Positions 1 to 9,574 are shown, counted from the stretch's first letter. The stretch: 64,000 nucleotides of DNA from Candidatus Aalborgicola bjergmarkensis (GCA_016708725.1 JADJFE010000003.1:62001-126000), one strand, 5' to 3'. Numbers and translations: made by a program. The notes: generated from the sequence alone by a model not told the origin.

Positions 1-1095
1 CTGATGTTCCTGGTGGCCGGGGGCACGCTCTGGCTGACCAGTCTGGCGTTGACACGGCGGGCGCGGCAGTACCAGGCGGCCATGCAAACCCTGCTCAAAC
101 TGGCCAGTCTGAACCTGGAGCCACTGGAAATTCCCGCCGCCGCATGGCCGGTATTGCAGACAGCGGGTTGGCAAGGACTGCACTGGGAGGGCGACTGGTA
201 CGGGCAGGACGTGCAAGGTACCCTGGGGCGGACACAGGATGCCATGGGCGCAAAGGCATTCGTGCAAAACTTTGCGTTGACCAGTGGCACCGAGGTGCAG
301 CTAAGCGTGTGCCTGAGTCACAACACCAACCTGGGCGAGCGCCATTTGTTTGCCAGCCAACTCGCGCAAGTTTTTTTGCTGCTGCTGGAGACCCGCCTGC
401 GCGAACGCACCGGCGCTTTGTCCGTGGCCCTGGCCGAGCGGGCACGCTTGTCGCTGTATTTGCAGCATGACATGCGCAATATGGCGCAATGGGTGTCCTG
501 GGTAAGTGCCGATTTTGTCAGCGCCCAAACGCCCCATGCCTTGCAGGACGCCGCGCAACGCCTCAAGGACAACGCCCCGCTGGCGCAGGAACGCGCCTTG
601 CGCCTCATCGCTGCGCTGGGTAAATCGCCCCATGCCGTGCATCCGTGCCAGATCGACTTGCGCCTCGCCCTGGATCAGGCGGCACAGCTTGCCGGTCTGG
701 AGTTGCAGGTGGAGGGGGCTGCCACGGCCTGGATTGCACCCGACGCACTGGCCAGAGCCCTGGATAACCTGCTAGGCAATCTGGCCAGCGATTGGCGCAA
801 CAGCAGTACCGCCATGCCATCGGTCAAGCTGGCCGAATTGCTGCCCGAGGGTCAAAGATTCCCCATCGCCAGCATTACCCTGTGCTGCCCGCTGCCGACC
901 CACGGCATGGGTGTGGCCCCCGAGAAATTGTTTGAACCCTTTGCCAGTGGTCGCCCTGGCGGATTGGGGCTGGGCTTGTACCAGGCTCGCCAGAGTTTGC
1001 GGGAGGCCGGAGGACGCCTGAGCGCCTCGGTGCAGGGCGCGCAATTGCAATTTGTGCTGGAGTTGCCACAACAAAGCATGCAGGAGGTCTTGTAA
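1..1095 (+). CDS. Sensor histidine kinase, C-terminal part (PrsK-like), 5' end outside window
   Basis: The frame is open from the window edge, so the true start probably lies upstream. The first residues are hydrophobic (end of a membrane segment), followed by a GAF-like stretch. A histidine follows at about residue 155 of the visible part in the motif HDMRN, as in the XrtA/PEP-CTERM-associated PrsK kinases. An ATPase domain comes next, with an N-box-like ALDNLLGN and a glycine-rich GLGLGLYQ. It should autophosphorylate and pass phosphate to a response regulator outside the window. Prepilin genes lie immediately downstream. Kinase identity is secure; the PrsK assignment is an inference from the HDxRN box. 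Confidence 0.8.
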   Translation: MMFLVAGGTLWLTSLALTRRARQYQAAMQTLLKLASLNLEPLEIPAAAWPVLQTAGWQGLHWEGDWYGQDVQGTLGRTQDAMGAKAFVQNFALTSGTEVQLSVCLSHNTNLGERHLFASQLAQVFLLLLETRLRERTGALSVALAERARLSLYLQHDMRNMAQWVSWVSADFVSAQTPHALQDAAQRLKDNAPLAQERALRLIAALGKSPHAVHPCQIDLRLALDQAAQLAGLELQVEGAATAWIAPDALARALDNLLGNLASDWRNSSTAMPSVKLAELLPEGQRFPIASITLCCPLPTHGMGVAPEKLFEPFASGRPGGLGLGLYQARQSLREAGGRLSASVQGAQLQFVLELPQQSMQEVL

Positions 1096-1197
1096 AATTT
1101 TCTGACACCCTTTCTGCACATTAGCGGCTATATTGCATCGCTTGCAGTGTGGCTGCACCGGCTGTCTGCAACGATTATTTAACACAGGAGAAACACC

Positions 1198-1911
1198 ATG
1201 AAATCTTTCAACACGTCCCGCTCCCGCCAGTCGGGTTTTACGCTGGTGGAAATCGCCATCGTTCTGGTCATCATCGGCTTGCTGCTCGGCGGCGTACTCA
1301 AAGGGCAGGAGCTGATCGAAAACTCCAAGACCAAGGCCATCGTCAATGACATGAAGGCGATTCAGGCCGCCTATAACGGGTACATCGACCGTTACAAGGC
1401 GATTCCTGGCGATGAAACCGCAGCCACGATGTTGGCGCGTGGCTGGGCAGGCACTGCGGGTGCGCCAGCAGGAACTGCTGGCAATGGCGTGCTGAACATC
1501 ACCGCTGCCCAGACTTTTACCAGTGGTGCAGCAGCCACTGAAGCAGCTGCTTACTGGCGCGGATTGCGCGCTTCGGGCTTGTTGGCGGGTGATCCGACCG
1601 TGGTGGCTGTGGCCGCGTTGCCACGCCATGCCAGTGGCGGCTTGCTTGGCGTAACCTCAGATCCGGCGGGTATCTATGGTCAGTCTGGAACGTTTGTCTG
1701 TGCCGCAGGCTTGAGCACCAAACAGGCGGCCGCAATTGACGCATTGGTTGACGGCGCATTGCCAGCAACCAATATTGGCAACAATGTGGGCACGTTGCGT
1801 GCAGCGACGAATGCTGCCAATCCGCTGGCACCAGCCAATGCGGCTCCTGCTGCTCTGGCCTACAACGAAACCACCACAACAACACCCTGGACTGTTTGCA
1901 TGCGTATCTGA
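1198..1911 (+). CDS. Prepilin-type protein (type IV pilin / pseudopilin-like)
   Basis: The N-terminus is a classical class III signal: a short basic leader ending in glycine, then FTLVEIAIVLVIIGLLLGG with the conserved Glu at +5. It would be cut and N-methylated by a prepilin peptidase and anchored by its hydrophobic helix. The 237-residue product has an Ala/Thr-rich, low-complexity C-terminal domain of no recognised family. ATG is preceded by a good AGGAG site. A rho-independent terminator follows within about 30 bp, so this gene is probably transcribed apart from the next three prepilin genes. Confidence 0.85.
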   Translation: MKSFNTSRSRQSGFTLVEIAIVLVIIGLLLGGVLKGQELIENSKTKAIVNDMKAIQAAYNGYIDRYKAIPGDETAATMLARGWAGTAGAPAGTAGNGVLNITAAQTFTSGAAATEAAAYWRGLRASGLLAGDPTVVAVAALPRHASGGLLGVTSDPAGIYGQSGTFVCAAGLSTKQAAAIDALVDGALPATNIGNNVGTLRAATNAANPLAPANAAPAALAYNETTTTTPWTVCMRI

Positions 1912-1941
1912 GTTGGCACAATTTTCACTGGATGTTGAAAG

Positions 1942-1963
1942 AACCCGCTGCGGCGGGTTTTTT
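1942..1963 (+). terminator. Rho-independent terminator after first prepilin gene
   Basis: A GC-rich hairpin (AACCCGC / GCGGGTT, four-base loop) is followed directly by a T run. It lies about 30 bp after the stop codon of the gene ending at 1911. Confidence 0.8.
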
Positions 1964-2020
1964 GCCAAAGCCGGTTTCCTTGCTAGCCGATTTTGGCAAA
2001 GTTAGACAGGATGATCTTTC

Positions 2021-2878
2021 ATGCATTACGTCACAGCCGCAACCCCACGACGCCGCCTTTGCAGCGTTGGCTTCACGCTGGTGGAGATGGCGGTGGTTGT
2101 CGCAATCATGGGAATCGCCCTCACCCTGGGGCTGCGGATGCTGCAGGCCACGCAAAGCAACGCGGCCTGGAGCGAAACCAGGATCAAACAGGAGCGCATC
2201 AAAGTGGCGCTGATTGGTTTTTTGCGCACCAACGGCCGCCTGCCCTGCCCGGACTCTGCCTTACCACCGACCGGGGTGGAGCCTGCGGCCTGCCTGGTCA
2301 ACCTCGGGCGGGGGGTGCCGCCGTGGAAGGTATTGGGTCTGTCGGTGGGTGATGTACAGGATGGTTGGGCCAATTTCATCACCTACCGAGTGGCCAACCG
2401 CACCCCGGCGACCAGCAGCAACTGGACTACCAAAATCGGCGCAACCGCCTTCACCCTGGGCGAACTGACTGCACCACGGATAACTTTTGCCCTGCAAGAG
2501 CGCAGTGATGCCGGGGTCCTGGGGGTGGCATTGACACCCAATCCTGTGGTGATGCTTATTTCGCACGGCAAAAACGGTGCCGGTGCCCGTTCCCTGCGCG
2601 GCGCGGCACTCATGCCCATGCCCACTGGTGCTGATGAGCTGGCAAATGCCACGACGGCTTCCACTGCGTTTGTCATGCGAACCCCCACCGATGTCACGGG
2701 GGCTGCAGGCGGCGCCTTCGATGACCTGGTAACCTACCTGACACCCAACCATCTTTTACAACCGCTGCTGGACGATAAAACCCTCAAAGGCGTTTGCTCC
2801 GCCTATTGCGCCGTGCCCGGCCCCGGTTGCGTTGCCGCTGCAGTTCCCGTGGGCAACCCCACGCCCACCTGTCCATGA
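2021..2878 (+). CDS. Prepilin-type protein
   Basis: A basic leader is followed by the cleavage/methylation motif GFTLVEMAVVVAIMG, then a long helix and a 285-residue protein. The body contains LPCPDS and several Cys residues near the C-terminus (two CxxC-like spacings), unlike the other prepilins here. It is likely a minor pilin or pseudopilin exported by a type IV pilus or type II secretion machine encoded elsewhere. The ATG at 2021 sits behind a weak purine-rich stretch. The gene is followed by another prepilin gene with a gap of about 45 bp. Confidence 0.8.
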   Translation: MHYVTAATPRRRLCSVGFTLVEMAVVVAIMGIALTLGLRMLQATQSNAAWSETRIKQERIKVALIGFLRTNGRLPCPDSALPPTGVEPAACLVNLGRGVPPWKVLGLSVGDVQDGWANFITYRVANRTPATSSNWTTKIGATAFTLGELTAPRITFALQERSDAGVLGVALTPNPVVMLISHGKNGAGARSLRGAALMPMPTGADELANATTASTAFVMRTPTDVTGAAGGAFDDLVTYLTPNHLLQPLLDDKTLKGVCSAYCAVPGPGCVAAAVPVGNPTPTCP

Positions 2879-2923
2879 TTTTTTATCCCTAACCCTGTGA
2901 AATTTTCAAAAAGGAAGTTCACC

Positions 2924-3568
2924 ATGCCACGCAACACCCGAACCCAACGCGGTTTTACCCTGACCGAAATGGCCATTGTGGTCGTTCTGGGCGGCATTTT
3001 GCTTGCTGCGGGCCTGATGGCCGGGCGCGGCCAGATCAGCCGCTCCCAGGCGCAGGATGTGATACAAATGGCCGGTGACTTGCAAACGGCCTCCGCCAGT
3101 TTCAAACAACGCTATGGTTATCTGCCCGGCGACTGGATTTATGTGGCTAACCAGATTCCGAACATCGTGGCAGGCGGCACCACCGGGGCGCTCGGCAATG
3201 GGTTGATTACCGGAACCCTGGCAGTCGCTACCGGTCTGGCCACCGCTGCGTCGGAAATCGGGCAAGCACCCGTACAACTGTACCAGGCCGGCTTGATCGG
3301 GAAACTGGGTACCAATGTACAGATGCGGCTTCAGTCGCAGTTTGGCCCGGTTCACATGGTAGGCGCTGCGGCCAACGCCACGGCGGCCTACACCACAGCC
3401 AACCCGAGCGTAGCCAACGTCATCGTTTTCTACAACCTGCCTTGTGAAGTGGTTCTGGATGTTGATCGCTCTCTGGATGATGGCGTTGCCACGACCGGCA
3501 AAATGATGGTTGATGCTGCGACATGCAACGGTGGCGCCACCGCGCTGCGCACCTTCATACCACTGTGA
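2924..3568 (+). CDS. Prepilin-type protein
   Basis: The leader MPRNTRTQR is followed by GFTLTEMAIVVVLGGILLA, a class III signal with Glu at +5. The frame is open from a GTG at 2897, but the ATG at 2924 is preferred: AAGGAAG lies 7-8 bases before it and the leader then has normal length. The mature part is about 205 residues with no named domain. The body resembles its neighbour in places, for example the RYGYLPGDW / RYGAWPGT block after the helix. Its TGA overlaps the GTG start of the next gene, which implies translational coupling. Confidence 0.82.
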   Translation: MPRNTRTQRGFTLTEMAIVVVLGGILLAAGLMAGRGQISRSQAQDVIQMAGDLQTASASFKQRYGYLPGDWIYVANQIPNIVAGGTTGALGNGLITGTLAVATGLATAASEIGQAPVQLYQAGLIGKLGTNVQMRLQSQFGPVHMVGAAANATAAYTTANPSVANVIVFYNLPCEVVLDVDRSLDDGVATTGKMMVDAATCNGGATALRTFIPL

Positions 3569-4215
3569 AACCCGTCTTTGCGCCATTGATCCCATCCCGC
3601 CACGGCGCTCGGGGCTTTACCCTGGTGGAGATTGCCATCGTGCTGGTGATCATCGGGTTCTTGCTGGCCGGTATCCTCAACGCCCAATCGGTGTTGCGCA
3701 ACGCACGCACCAAGGACACCATCAAGGCGGTGACCGACATGGCCAATGCGGCGCAGCAGTTCCATGATCGCTATGGCGCGTGGCCGGGGACCTTGCAAAA
3801 TGCCACCACGGCCATCCCCAACCTCTCCGCTGGCTGCGTGGGCAATGCCACGGGCTTGATAGCCACTGCGGCGGAATCCAGGTGTGCCAGTGAAGAGCTG
3901 ATTCGCTCCAGCATGCTGCGCGGTGATGCTGCCTCCCAATCCATACGCACCAATGGTGCCAATGGGCTTACAACCCTCAGCGTGACGGGAGCGGGAGCGG
4001 CGCTGTCCGGTGTGGCCGGATTACCCGGCAACTGGCGCAATGTCATTCGTATTCAGTCCAGCGATTGCGATGTAATCGTCCAGATGGACCGCCTGCTGGA
4101 CGACGGCAGCACCAACACCGGCAATTTGCGTACTGCCGCCAATGTATGCGGGGCAAACGGCTCGGACCAATCCGAAATCCTGCTGGTGACAGACGCAGCA
4201 CTTCGCCTGAACTGA
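3565..4215 (+). CDS. Prepilin-type protein, translationally coupled
   Basis: The GTG at 3565 overlaps the preceding stop (GTGA), which decides this start; the frame stays open further upstream to 3523. The leader ends GARG and is followed by FTLVEIAIVLVIIGFLLAG, nearly the same motif as the prepilin at 1198. The mature domain includes DRYGAWPG and a C-terminal part ending in a Cys-containing block, similar to the previous gene (QMDRLLDDG / DVDRSLDDG). The pair probably arose by tandem duplication and may form a heteromeric pilin tip. Assembly genes are not in the window. Confidence 0.82.
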   Translation: MKPVFAPLIPSRHGARGFTLVEIAIVLVIIGFLLAGILNAQSVLRNARTKDTIKAVTDMANAAQQFHDRYGAWPGTLQNATTAIPNLSAGCVGNATGLIATAAESRCASEELIRSSMLRGDAASQSIRTNGANGLTTLSVTGAGAALSGVAGLPGNWRNVIRIQSSDCDVIVQMDRLLDDGSTNTGNLRTAANVCGANGSDQSEILLVTDAALRLN

Positions 4216-4236
4216 TCAACTGATGTTACGCAATCT

Positions 4237-4262
4237 CCCCTCTCCCGCTTGCGGGAGAGGGG
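4237..4262. terminator. Perfect 12-bp palindrome, hairpin after prepilin cluster
   Basis: CCCCTCTCCCGC and its exact complement are separated by TT, about 20 bp after the last prepilin stop. There is no T run, so it may be a bidirectional factor-dependent terminator or a widespread palindromic intergenic repeat. Confidence 0.55.
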
Positions 4263-4280
4263 CTGGGGGAGAGGGTAATC

Positions 4281-4456
4281 ATAGCTGCTCCCGCTTGATA
4301 CATAAGGCTTACAGCCAGATTTGCCTTGAATTTTGCCCTTCAAAACGGGTCAAGGCGATACTGATACCGCCATGCGGCATCACAACGGGCCGTTTTTGGG
4401 TGTTTTTGCATGGCAAATCGGGCTGTAAGCCTTATAGGATAAGCGGGTACAGCTAT
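4281..4456. repeat. 176-bp MITE-like repeat, copy 1
   Basis: This element is bounded by imperfect 35-bp terminal inverted repeats. The left end begins ATAGCTGCTCCCGCTTGATA; the right end is its near complement, ending in AGCTAT. It is the same length as the copies at 10801 and 17834 but differs from them at about a dozen positions. It has no coding capacity. The internal part contains further short palindromes around AACGGGCCGTT. It lies between the convergent prepilin cluster and the Ig-repeat lipoprotein gene. Confidence 0.8.
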
Positions 4457-4511
4457 TGTATCAGGAGCACTTTGGCAAGTGCCGTGCTGTCCCGCTTTAC
4501 GTGGGAAGCCT

Positions 4512-7500
4512 TCATGGGCAACCCTGATTCAACCCGGCACCATTGTCCTTGATGGTCATGACGCTGGTGGCCGATGCTCCCAGGCTGTCAACCACCGTAA
4601 ATGTGACATCGTAGGTTCCGGACGTAATGTAGACCGGCGGCGTATCTTCTGTCACCGGGTTAATACACCGGTTGCCACTGGACCCAACCGAAGTTGTCAG
4701 GGTATTGCCCGTGATGGCAACGGGGGTGGCCTTGACCAGATCACTGCTGAACGCCATGGTATAGATGCCTGAACCGCCAAATATCTTCAGGTCGATGCCG
4801 CCGACTTCATTCTCGCCAACAATAAAGGCGCTGGGCGACAAGCGCAACTGATTGGACACAGAACCCACCGTAATATCAAAGGACTGGGTTTGACCCAAAG
4901 AATCACGTACCGTCACCGTAGCAGTTCCCACGTTGAGCAGCAAAACGGTGAAGGTTCCGCCATTGACTGCGACGTTCGTCGTGGAGAGTCTTGCGATGCT
5001 GGTGTTGCTCACACTCTGACTGTAGCTTGGCGAGCCACCCAGCAAGGTAAATGTCAAGGTATCCCCCACATTGCCGCTGGCGCCACTTGGCAGCACGGTC
5101 AGTGCAGCGCCAGTACGGGATGAGACATGCACCTTGATGGAAATTCGGGGGCTGGCACCTGAATCCATCACCTCGATGGTCGCGTCGCCGACCGATAGTC
5201 CATTGATACTCAATGCATTACCCGTAATGGAAGCAGTGGCCACCGAGGTATTGCTGCTCGTCACAAAGTAGGGCAATGTTCCACCGAAGACGGAATAAGC
5301 AACAGGAGTTGCACCACTGACAATGGTGATATCACCTGGTGCGGAGGTGAGAAGACTCGCTGTAGCACCGGCAGTGACCGTGACTTTTATGAGCACCTTG
5401 GCTCCCGTAGCGTCAATCACCAGCACTTCCACATCCGACCCGGTGCTTGATCCGGCAGTGAGCGTCAGGAGGGTGCCATTGACAGCGGCGGTAACTACGG
5501 CATTGGCGCCACTGCTGGCAAGATAGGGCGGTGTGCCTCCCGCAATGGTGTAAGTGCCTGTGCTACCAACGCCAAGCGTCACGGAATCCGGTGCAGTCGT
5601 GCGCAACACGGGGGAACTTGGCGTGGTGGAGCTTACCGTTACATCGTATTCAAGGAAGGAGCCAACTGCATCAAGGACCAGAATCCGGGAATCACCGTTC
5701 CCGCCACTCGTGATCATCAGGCTGGTTCCTGAAATAGACGCACTGGCTACGGATGCATTGCTGCTGCTGACAGCATACGGCGGTACGCCGCCGCCAATGC
5801 TGTAACTGGCTGACGCGCCACTGCTGGTGAAGGTGACACCCTTGCTGGGTATCGAGGTGTACAAAGCCTTTGCCGTCGCTGCATTGACCGTGACCGTAAT
5901 TGCGGGCACCTGGGTTCCCGTGGCATCGCTGATCAGCACCTGTGCATCCCCGGTGACTGTTCCACCAATGAGCGTCAGGGTGGCGCCATTGACAAGCGTC
6001 GTGACAATACCGGGCGCGCCGCTGCTGGCAATGTAGGGTGGCGTACCGCCAAAAATGGTGTAAACCCCCGTACTGCCCGAGTTCAGCGTGATTTTATCGG
6101 GCGCGCTGGTGCGCAAGGTGGGCGTTGTAGTGGTCGTGCTGGCCGTTACCGTGACCAGCAGCGCAGGCAGTTGCGCTCCCGCAGCGTCAGTCACCAGCAC
6201 GGGCACATCGACCCCGGCGCTGGTTCCACCGGTGAGGGTCAGGGTGTTGCCATTAAGAGCAGCCGTGACGATGCCGGGTGCGCCGCTGCTGGCGATATAG
6301 GGTGGTGTGCCACCGAAAACGTTATAAACACCCGTGCTACCCGTGCCCAGGGTGATTTTTTCGGGTGCGGTCGTGCGCAATGCAGGCGCTTGTGTTGTGC
6401 TGGCCGTTACCGTAACCAGCAGCGCTGGTAGCTTTGCTCCCGCTGAATCGGACACCACCACCGGCACATCGACACCGGCGTTGACTCCTCCGACGAGCAT
6501 CAGGGCACTCCCATTAACAGAGGCCGTGACAACCCCAGGCGCACCGCTGCTGGCAATGTAGGGTGGCTTGCCGCCAAAAATCGTGTAAACGCCCGAGACA
6601 CCCGTGCTCAGGGTGATTTTTTCGGGCGCGCTGATCTGCAAGGTGGAGCCTGTTGTGGTGGTCGTGCTGGCCGTTACCGTGACCAACAGCGCAGGCAGTT
6701 GCTCTCCCGCTGCATCGGTCACCAGCACCGGCACATCGGCACCGACACCTGGTCCACCCACAAGTGTCAAGGTACCTCCATTGACAGAGGCCGTGACAAT
6801 GCCAGGTGCGCCGCTGCTGGCAATGTAGGGTGGCGTACCACCGAAGATGGTATACACGCCCGCACTTCCCGTACCCAGCGTGATTTTGTCTGGTGCACTG
6901 ATACGCAAGGTGGAGCTTGGCGTGGTGGTTGTGCTGGCCGTCACAGTAACCAGCAGTGCAGGCAGTTGCGTTCCCGCTGCATCGGTGACCAGTACCGGCA
7001 CATCGGCACCGGCGTTGACTCCCCCGGTAAGTAGCAGCGTGGTGCCATTGACGGAAGCCGTGACAATGCCGGGCGCACCGCTGCTGGCAACGTAAGGCGG
7101 AACGCCACCGGATAGGGTGTAGATACCCGCACTGCCCGCGCTAAGGGTAATCTTGTCTGGCGCATTCGAACGCAGGGCACCCCCTACGGTCACCTCAAAC
7201 CTGACGCTGGAACCGACCGAATCGAGCACAAGAATTGTCGCCTTGCCGGCCACCATGCTGGCAAGACCCAGGCTGTTGCCAGAGGTTGATGCAGCAACTA
7301 TGCTTGCGTCACTGCTACTGACGGCATAGGGCGGTACGCCGCCGCCGATGTTGAATCTGGCCGCACTTGCAGTGGCCATATTGAGTGTGTTTGGCGCAGA
7401 AGTGAACAAGACAGGGGTGGTAGACGAACCGACACTGACTTCAAGAACCAACTGGGTTCCCGTTGCGTCAATTACCAGCACCTGCGCGGTACCCGACGCA

Positions 7501-8138
7501 ACGCCACTCACCAGCAAAAGCGTCGAACCGTTCACCGCTGGCTGAACAATGGCGGTGTTGCTACTGCTGGTCCGGTAAGGAGCAGTACCTCCCGAAATCG
7601 TGTAAGTACCTGAACCACCCACAGCCAGGGTAAGTTTGTCAGGCGCGGTCGAACGCAATTTGTCGCTTGGTGTGGTAAAGCCTACGGTAACCGTCAGCTC
7701 AACCCTGGTACCAACCGAGTCCAGCACCCAGACATCGGCGCTCCCCACGGCACCAACGGCAATATTCAAGCTGGATTTCGAAACAGTGACGGTGGCAACC
7801 GCCGAATTGCTGCTACCAGCAGCATAAGGCGCAACTCCGCCACCAATGGTGTAGTTTACTGCAGAGGCACCACTAGGAAAAGCGAGTGCGCTTGGCGCAG
7901 TGGTGTACAACTTGACAGGCACCTTTGCCGCCTCGGCCGCAGCCGTTGCGACCTCGGCATCATGCATGTCGCGGTTACTGGTGCCGCCACCGCATGCACC
8001 CAACAACACACACAACGCCAGCAGGAGTACGATCTGCATCCACCGACCCAGGCAACGCTGCATGAAACTCTGCATGAAACTCTGCATCAAATGGAGCATG
8101 AAGTGGTGCATCGTTGAATATTCGCAGTGAAGTCTCAT
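4512..8138 (-). CDS. Giant Ig-like repeat lipoprotein (about 13 tandem domains)
   Basis: The product is about 1200 residues with a signal sequence ending in a lipobox (CVLLGAC), so it is probably a lipid-anchored surface protein. The rest is a tandem array of about 80-residue beta-rich units. Each has a core like GGTPPYIASSGAPGIV followed by an L-rich strand and VTDAAGxQLPALLVTVTAS, resembling BIG2/cadherin-type adhesin domains. Units 4-8 are nearly identical to each other, while the first and last units are diverged. Start choice is uncertain: the ATG at 8138 has AGGACGACC just before it, but the frame is open to 8186 and an internal Met (8039) lies right at the hydrophobic core. The N-terminus also carries a short MQSF duplication. 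Function is probably adhesion or matrix binding (inference). Confidence 0.8.
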   Translation of the reverse strand: MRLHCEYSTMHHFMLHLMQSFMQSFMQRCLGRWMQIVLLLALCVLLGACGGGTSNRDMHDAEVATAAAEAAKVPVKLYTTAPSALAFPSGASAVNYTIGGGVAPYAAGSSNSAVATVTVSKSSLNIAVGAVGSADVWVLDSVGTRVELTVTVGFTTPSDKLRSTAPDKLTLAVGGSGTYTISGGTAPYRTSSSNTAIVQPAVNGSTLLLVSGVASGTAQVLVIDATGTQLVLEVSVGSSTTPVLFTSAPNTLNMATASAARFNIGGGVPPYAVSSSDASIVAASTSGNSLGLASMVAGKATILVLDSVGSSVRFEVTVGGALRSNAPDKITLSAGSAGIYTLSGGVPPYVASSGAPGIVTASVNGTTLLLTGGVNAGADVPVLVTDAAGTQLPALLVTVTASTTTTPSSTLRISAPDKITLGTGSAGVYTIFGGTPPYIASSGAPGIVTASVNGGTLTLVGGPGVGADVPVLVTDAAGEQLPALLVTVTASTTTTTGSTLQISAPEKITLSTGVSGVYTIFGGKPPYIASSGAPGVVTASVNGSALMLVGGVNAGVDVPVVVSDSAGAKLPALLVTVTASTTQAPALRTTAPEKITLGTGSTGVYNVFGGTPPYIASSGAPGIVTAALNGNTLTLTGGTSAGVDVPVLVTDAAGAQLPALLVTVTASTTTTTPTLRTSAPDKITLNSGSTGVYTIFGGTPPYIASSGAPGIVTTLVNGATLTLIGGTVTGDAQVLISDATGTQVPAITVTVNAATAKALYTSIPSKGVTFTSSGASASYSIGGGVPPYAVSSSNASVASASISGTSLMITSGGNGDSRILVLDAVGSFLEYDVTVSSTTPSSPVLRTTAPDSVTLGVGSTGTYTIAGGTPPYLASSGANAVVTAAVNGTLLTLTAGSSTGSDVEVLVIDATGAKVLIKVTVTAGATASLLTSAPGDITIVSGATPVAYSVFGGTLPYFVTSSNTSVATASITGNALSINGLSVGDATIEVMDSGASPRISIKVHVSSRTGAALTVLPSGASGNVGDTLTFTLLGGSPSYSQSVSNTSIARLSTTNVAVNGGTFTVLLLNVGTATVTVRDSLGQTQSFDITVGSVSNQLRLSPSAFIVGENEVGGIDLKIFGGSGIYTMAFSSDLVKATPVAITGNTLTTSVGSSGNRCINPVTEDTPPVYITSGTYDVTFTVVDSLGASATSVMTIKDNGAGLNQGCP

Positions 8139-8336
8139 GGTCGTCCTGGTCGTCCTGAATCGCAATAAAAGCCAGTTTCCAGGCATGTCGGACTATCCGT
8201 TCGCCACCCTGGTCAACTCTGGGCGAATAATACACTTGTTGGTTTCCCACTTAAGGTGGGACAGGCGAGGCATTGTCATTTCCGTGCAGGCTGGAGTTGG
8301 CAGCCATCCAGGAACGTATGAAGAGCATATGAAATT

Positions 8337-9563
8337 ATGAAAATCAATTTGCAACGCACCATCATCTCCCTGACCAACGCGCTGGATTTTGTCGGGGCCG
8401 ATGAGTTTCACCACGGCAAGCGCGTGGCCCTGATGGCCGTTGCCATTGCCAGGGAAATGCACTGGCTGCCGGCGCGCTGCGACAAGATGTTGTACTTTGG
8501 CATGCTGCACGACTGCGGTGTTTCCCGCACCAGGGAACACCGGGCACTCACCGAGACCCTGGAGTGGCAGGGGGCGCAGGACCACTGTCTGCGCGGTGCC
8601 GGGTACCTGGCCGACTGTCCACCGCTGGCGCACTTTGCGCCCCTGGTGCGCTGGCACCACACGCGCTGGGAAGCGCTGTTGCAGGAGGATCTGGACGACG
8701 ATCTGCGGCTTGAAACCAACCTCATATTCCTGGCCGATCGATGCGACGTTTTGCTCGCACCCTATTTTCTTGCGGCCACACTCAAGAACGACATTCTGTG
8801 GGAGTACCCCGGCATCGTTGAGCGCATTGCCGCGCTCGGCGGCACCTTGTTTGCGCCACAACTCGTTGCAGCCTTTCGCAGCGCCGCTGGCCGTGAGTCG
8901 TTTTGGCTGGCCATGGACCCGGTCTACATCGAGAGCGAGATCGAGGACCATTCGCGCGCCGGTGAGTCGGTCGAATTGGACGCACGGGATGCGGTGGCCA
9001 TCTCCGGCGTGTTTGCGCACACCGTCGATGCCAAGAGCACCTACACCTTGGAGCATTCCACCCGCGTGGCGCGTATTGCCCGGCACCTGGCCCAGGTGTC
9101 GGGTTTTCGTGGCGAGGCACTCGACCAGATCGAGATTGCCGGTTTACTGCATGACATTGGAAAACTGCGCGTCCCCGAGGACATCATCGACAAACCCGGT
9201 CCCCTGACGCGCGAGGAGCGGGCCTATGTCATGCGCCACAGCTATGACACCGGGCAAATCCTGAAAATGATATTCCCCGATCAGCCGATTGCCGACTGGG
9301 CATCCATGCACCACGAGAACCTGCTGGGCACCGGCTACCCATTTCGCAGCCAGGCGGTGGAGATTCCCCGCGAAGCCCGGCTGATTGCGGTGGCCGACAT
9401 TTTTCAGGCACTTTCCCAGGAGCGCCCCTACCGGGGTCACATGGACAAGGCCGAAGTCATGTCGCGCATGGACGTCATGTGCGCCCAGGGGCGCATTGAC
9501 GCCGACATGGTCGCGCTGCTGCATGCGCAGCTGGATGTCTGCTATGCGCTGGCGGTGGAATAG
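8337..9563 (+). CDS. HD-GYP domain protein, probable c-di-GMP phosphodiesterase
   Basis: The product has 408 residues and two HD-type halves. The C-terminal half has the HD-GYP signature set: HSTRVARIARHL (about residue 239), LLHDIGK (about 271), a later MRHSYDTG, MHHEN, then GTGYP in place of the strict HHExxxGxGYP spacing. The N-terminal half has a second, degenerate HD-like stretch (FHHGKRVALMA, then MLHDCGV). This suggests hydrolysis of c-di-GMP with metal-binding residues retained in the second half. It stands alone between two minus-strand genes. The ATG at 8337 follows an overlapping out-of-frame ATG with an early stop. Confidence 0.82.
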   Translation: MKINLQRTIISLTNALDFVGADEFHHGKRVALMAVAIAREMHWLPARCDKMLYFGMLHDCGVSRTREHRALTETLEWQGAQDHCLRGAGYLADCPPLAHFAPLVRWHHTRWEALLQEDLDDDLRLETNLIFLADRCDVLLAPYFLAATLKNDILWEYPGIVERIAALGGTLFAPQLVAAFRSAAGRESFWLAMDPVYIESEIEDHSRAGESVELDARDAVAISGVFAHTVDAKSTYTLEHSTRVARIARHLAQVSGFRGEALDQIEIAGLLHDIGKLRVPEDIIDKPGPLTREERAYVMRHSYDTGQILKMIFPDQPIADWASMHHENLLGTGYPFRSQAVEIPREARLIAVADIFQALSQERPYRGHMDKAEVMSRMDVMCAQGRIDADMVALLHAQLDVCYALAVE

Positions 9564-9574
9564 TGCGGCGCCAC

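Noticed and set aside
772..1629. Minus-strand frame spanning the kinase end and first prepilin
   Set aside because: It crosses two well-supported plus-strand genes and their intergenic promoter region.
4512..8138. Repeated blocks considered as a CRISPR or minisatellite
   Set aside because: The periodicity of about 240 bp is in frame and encodes Ig-like protein domains.
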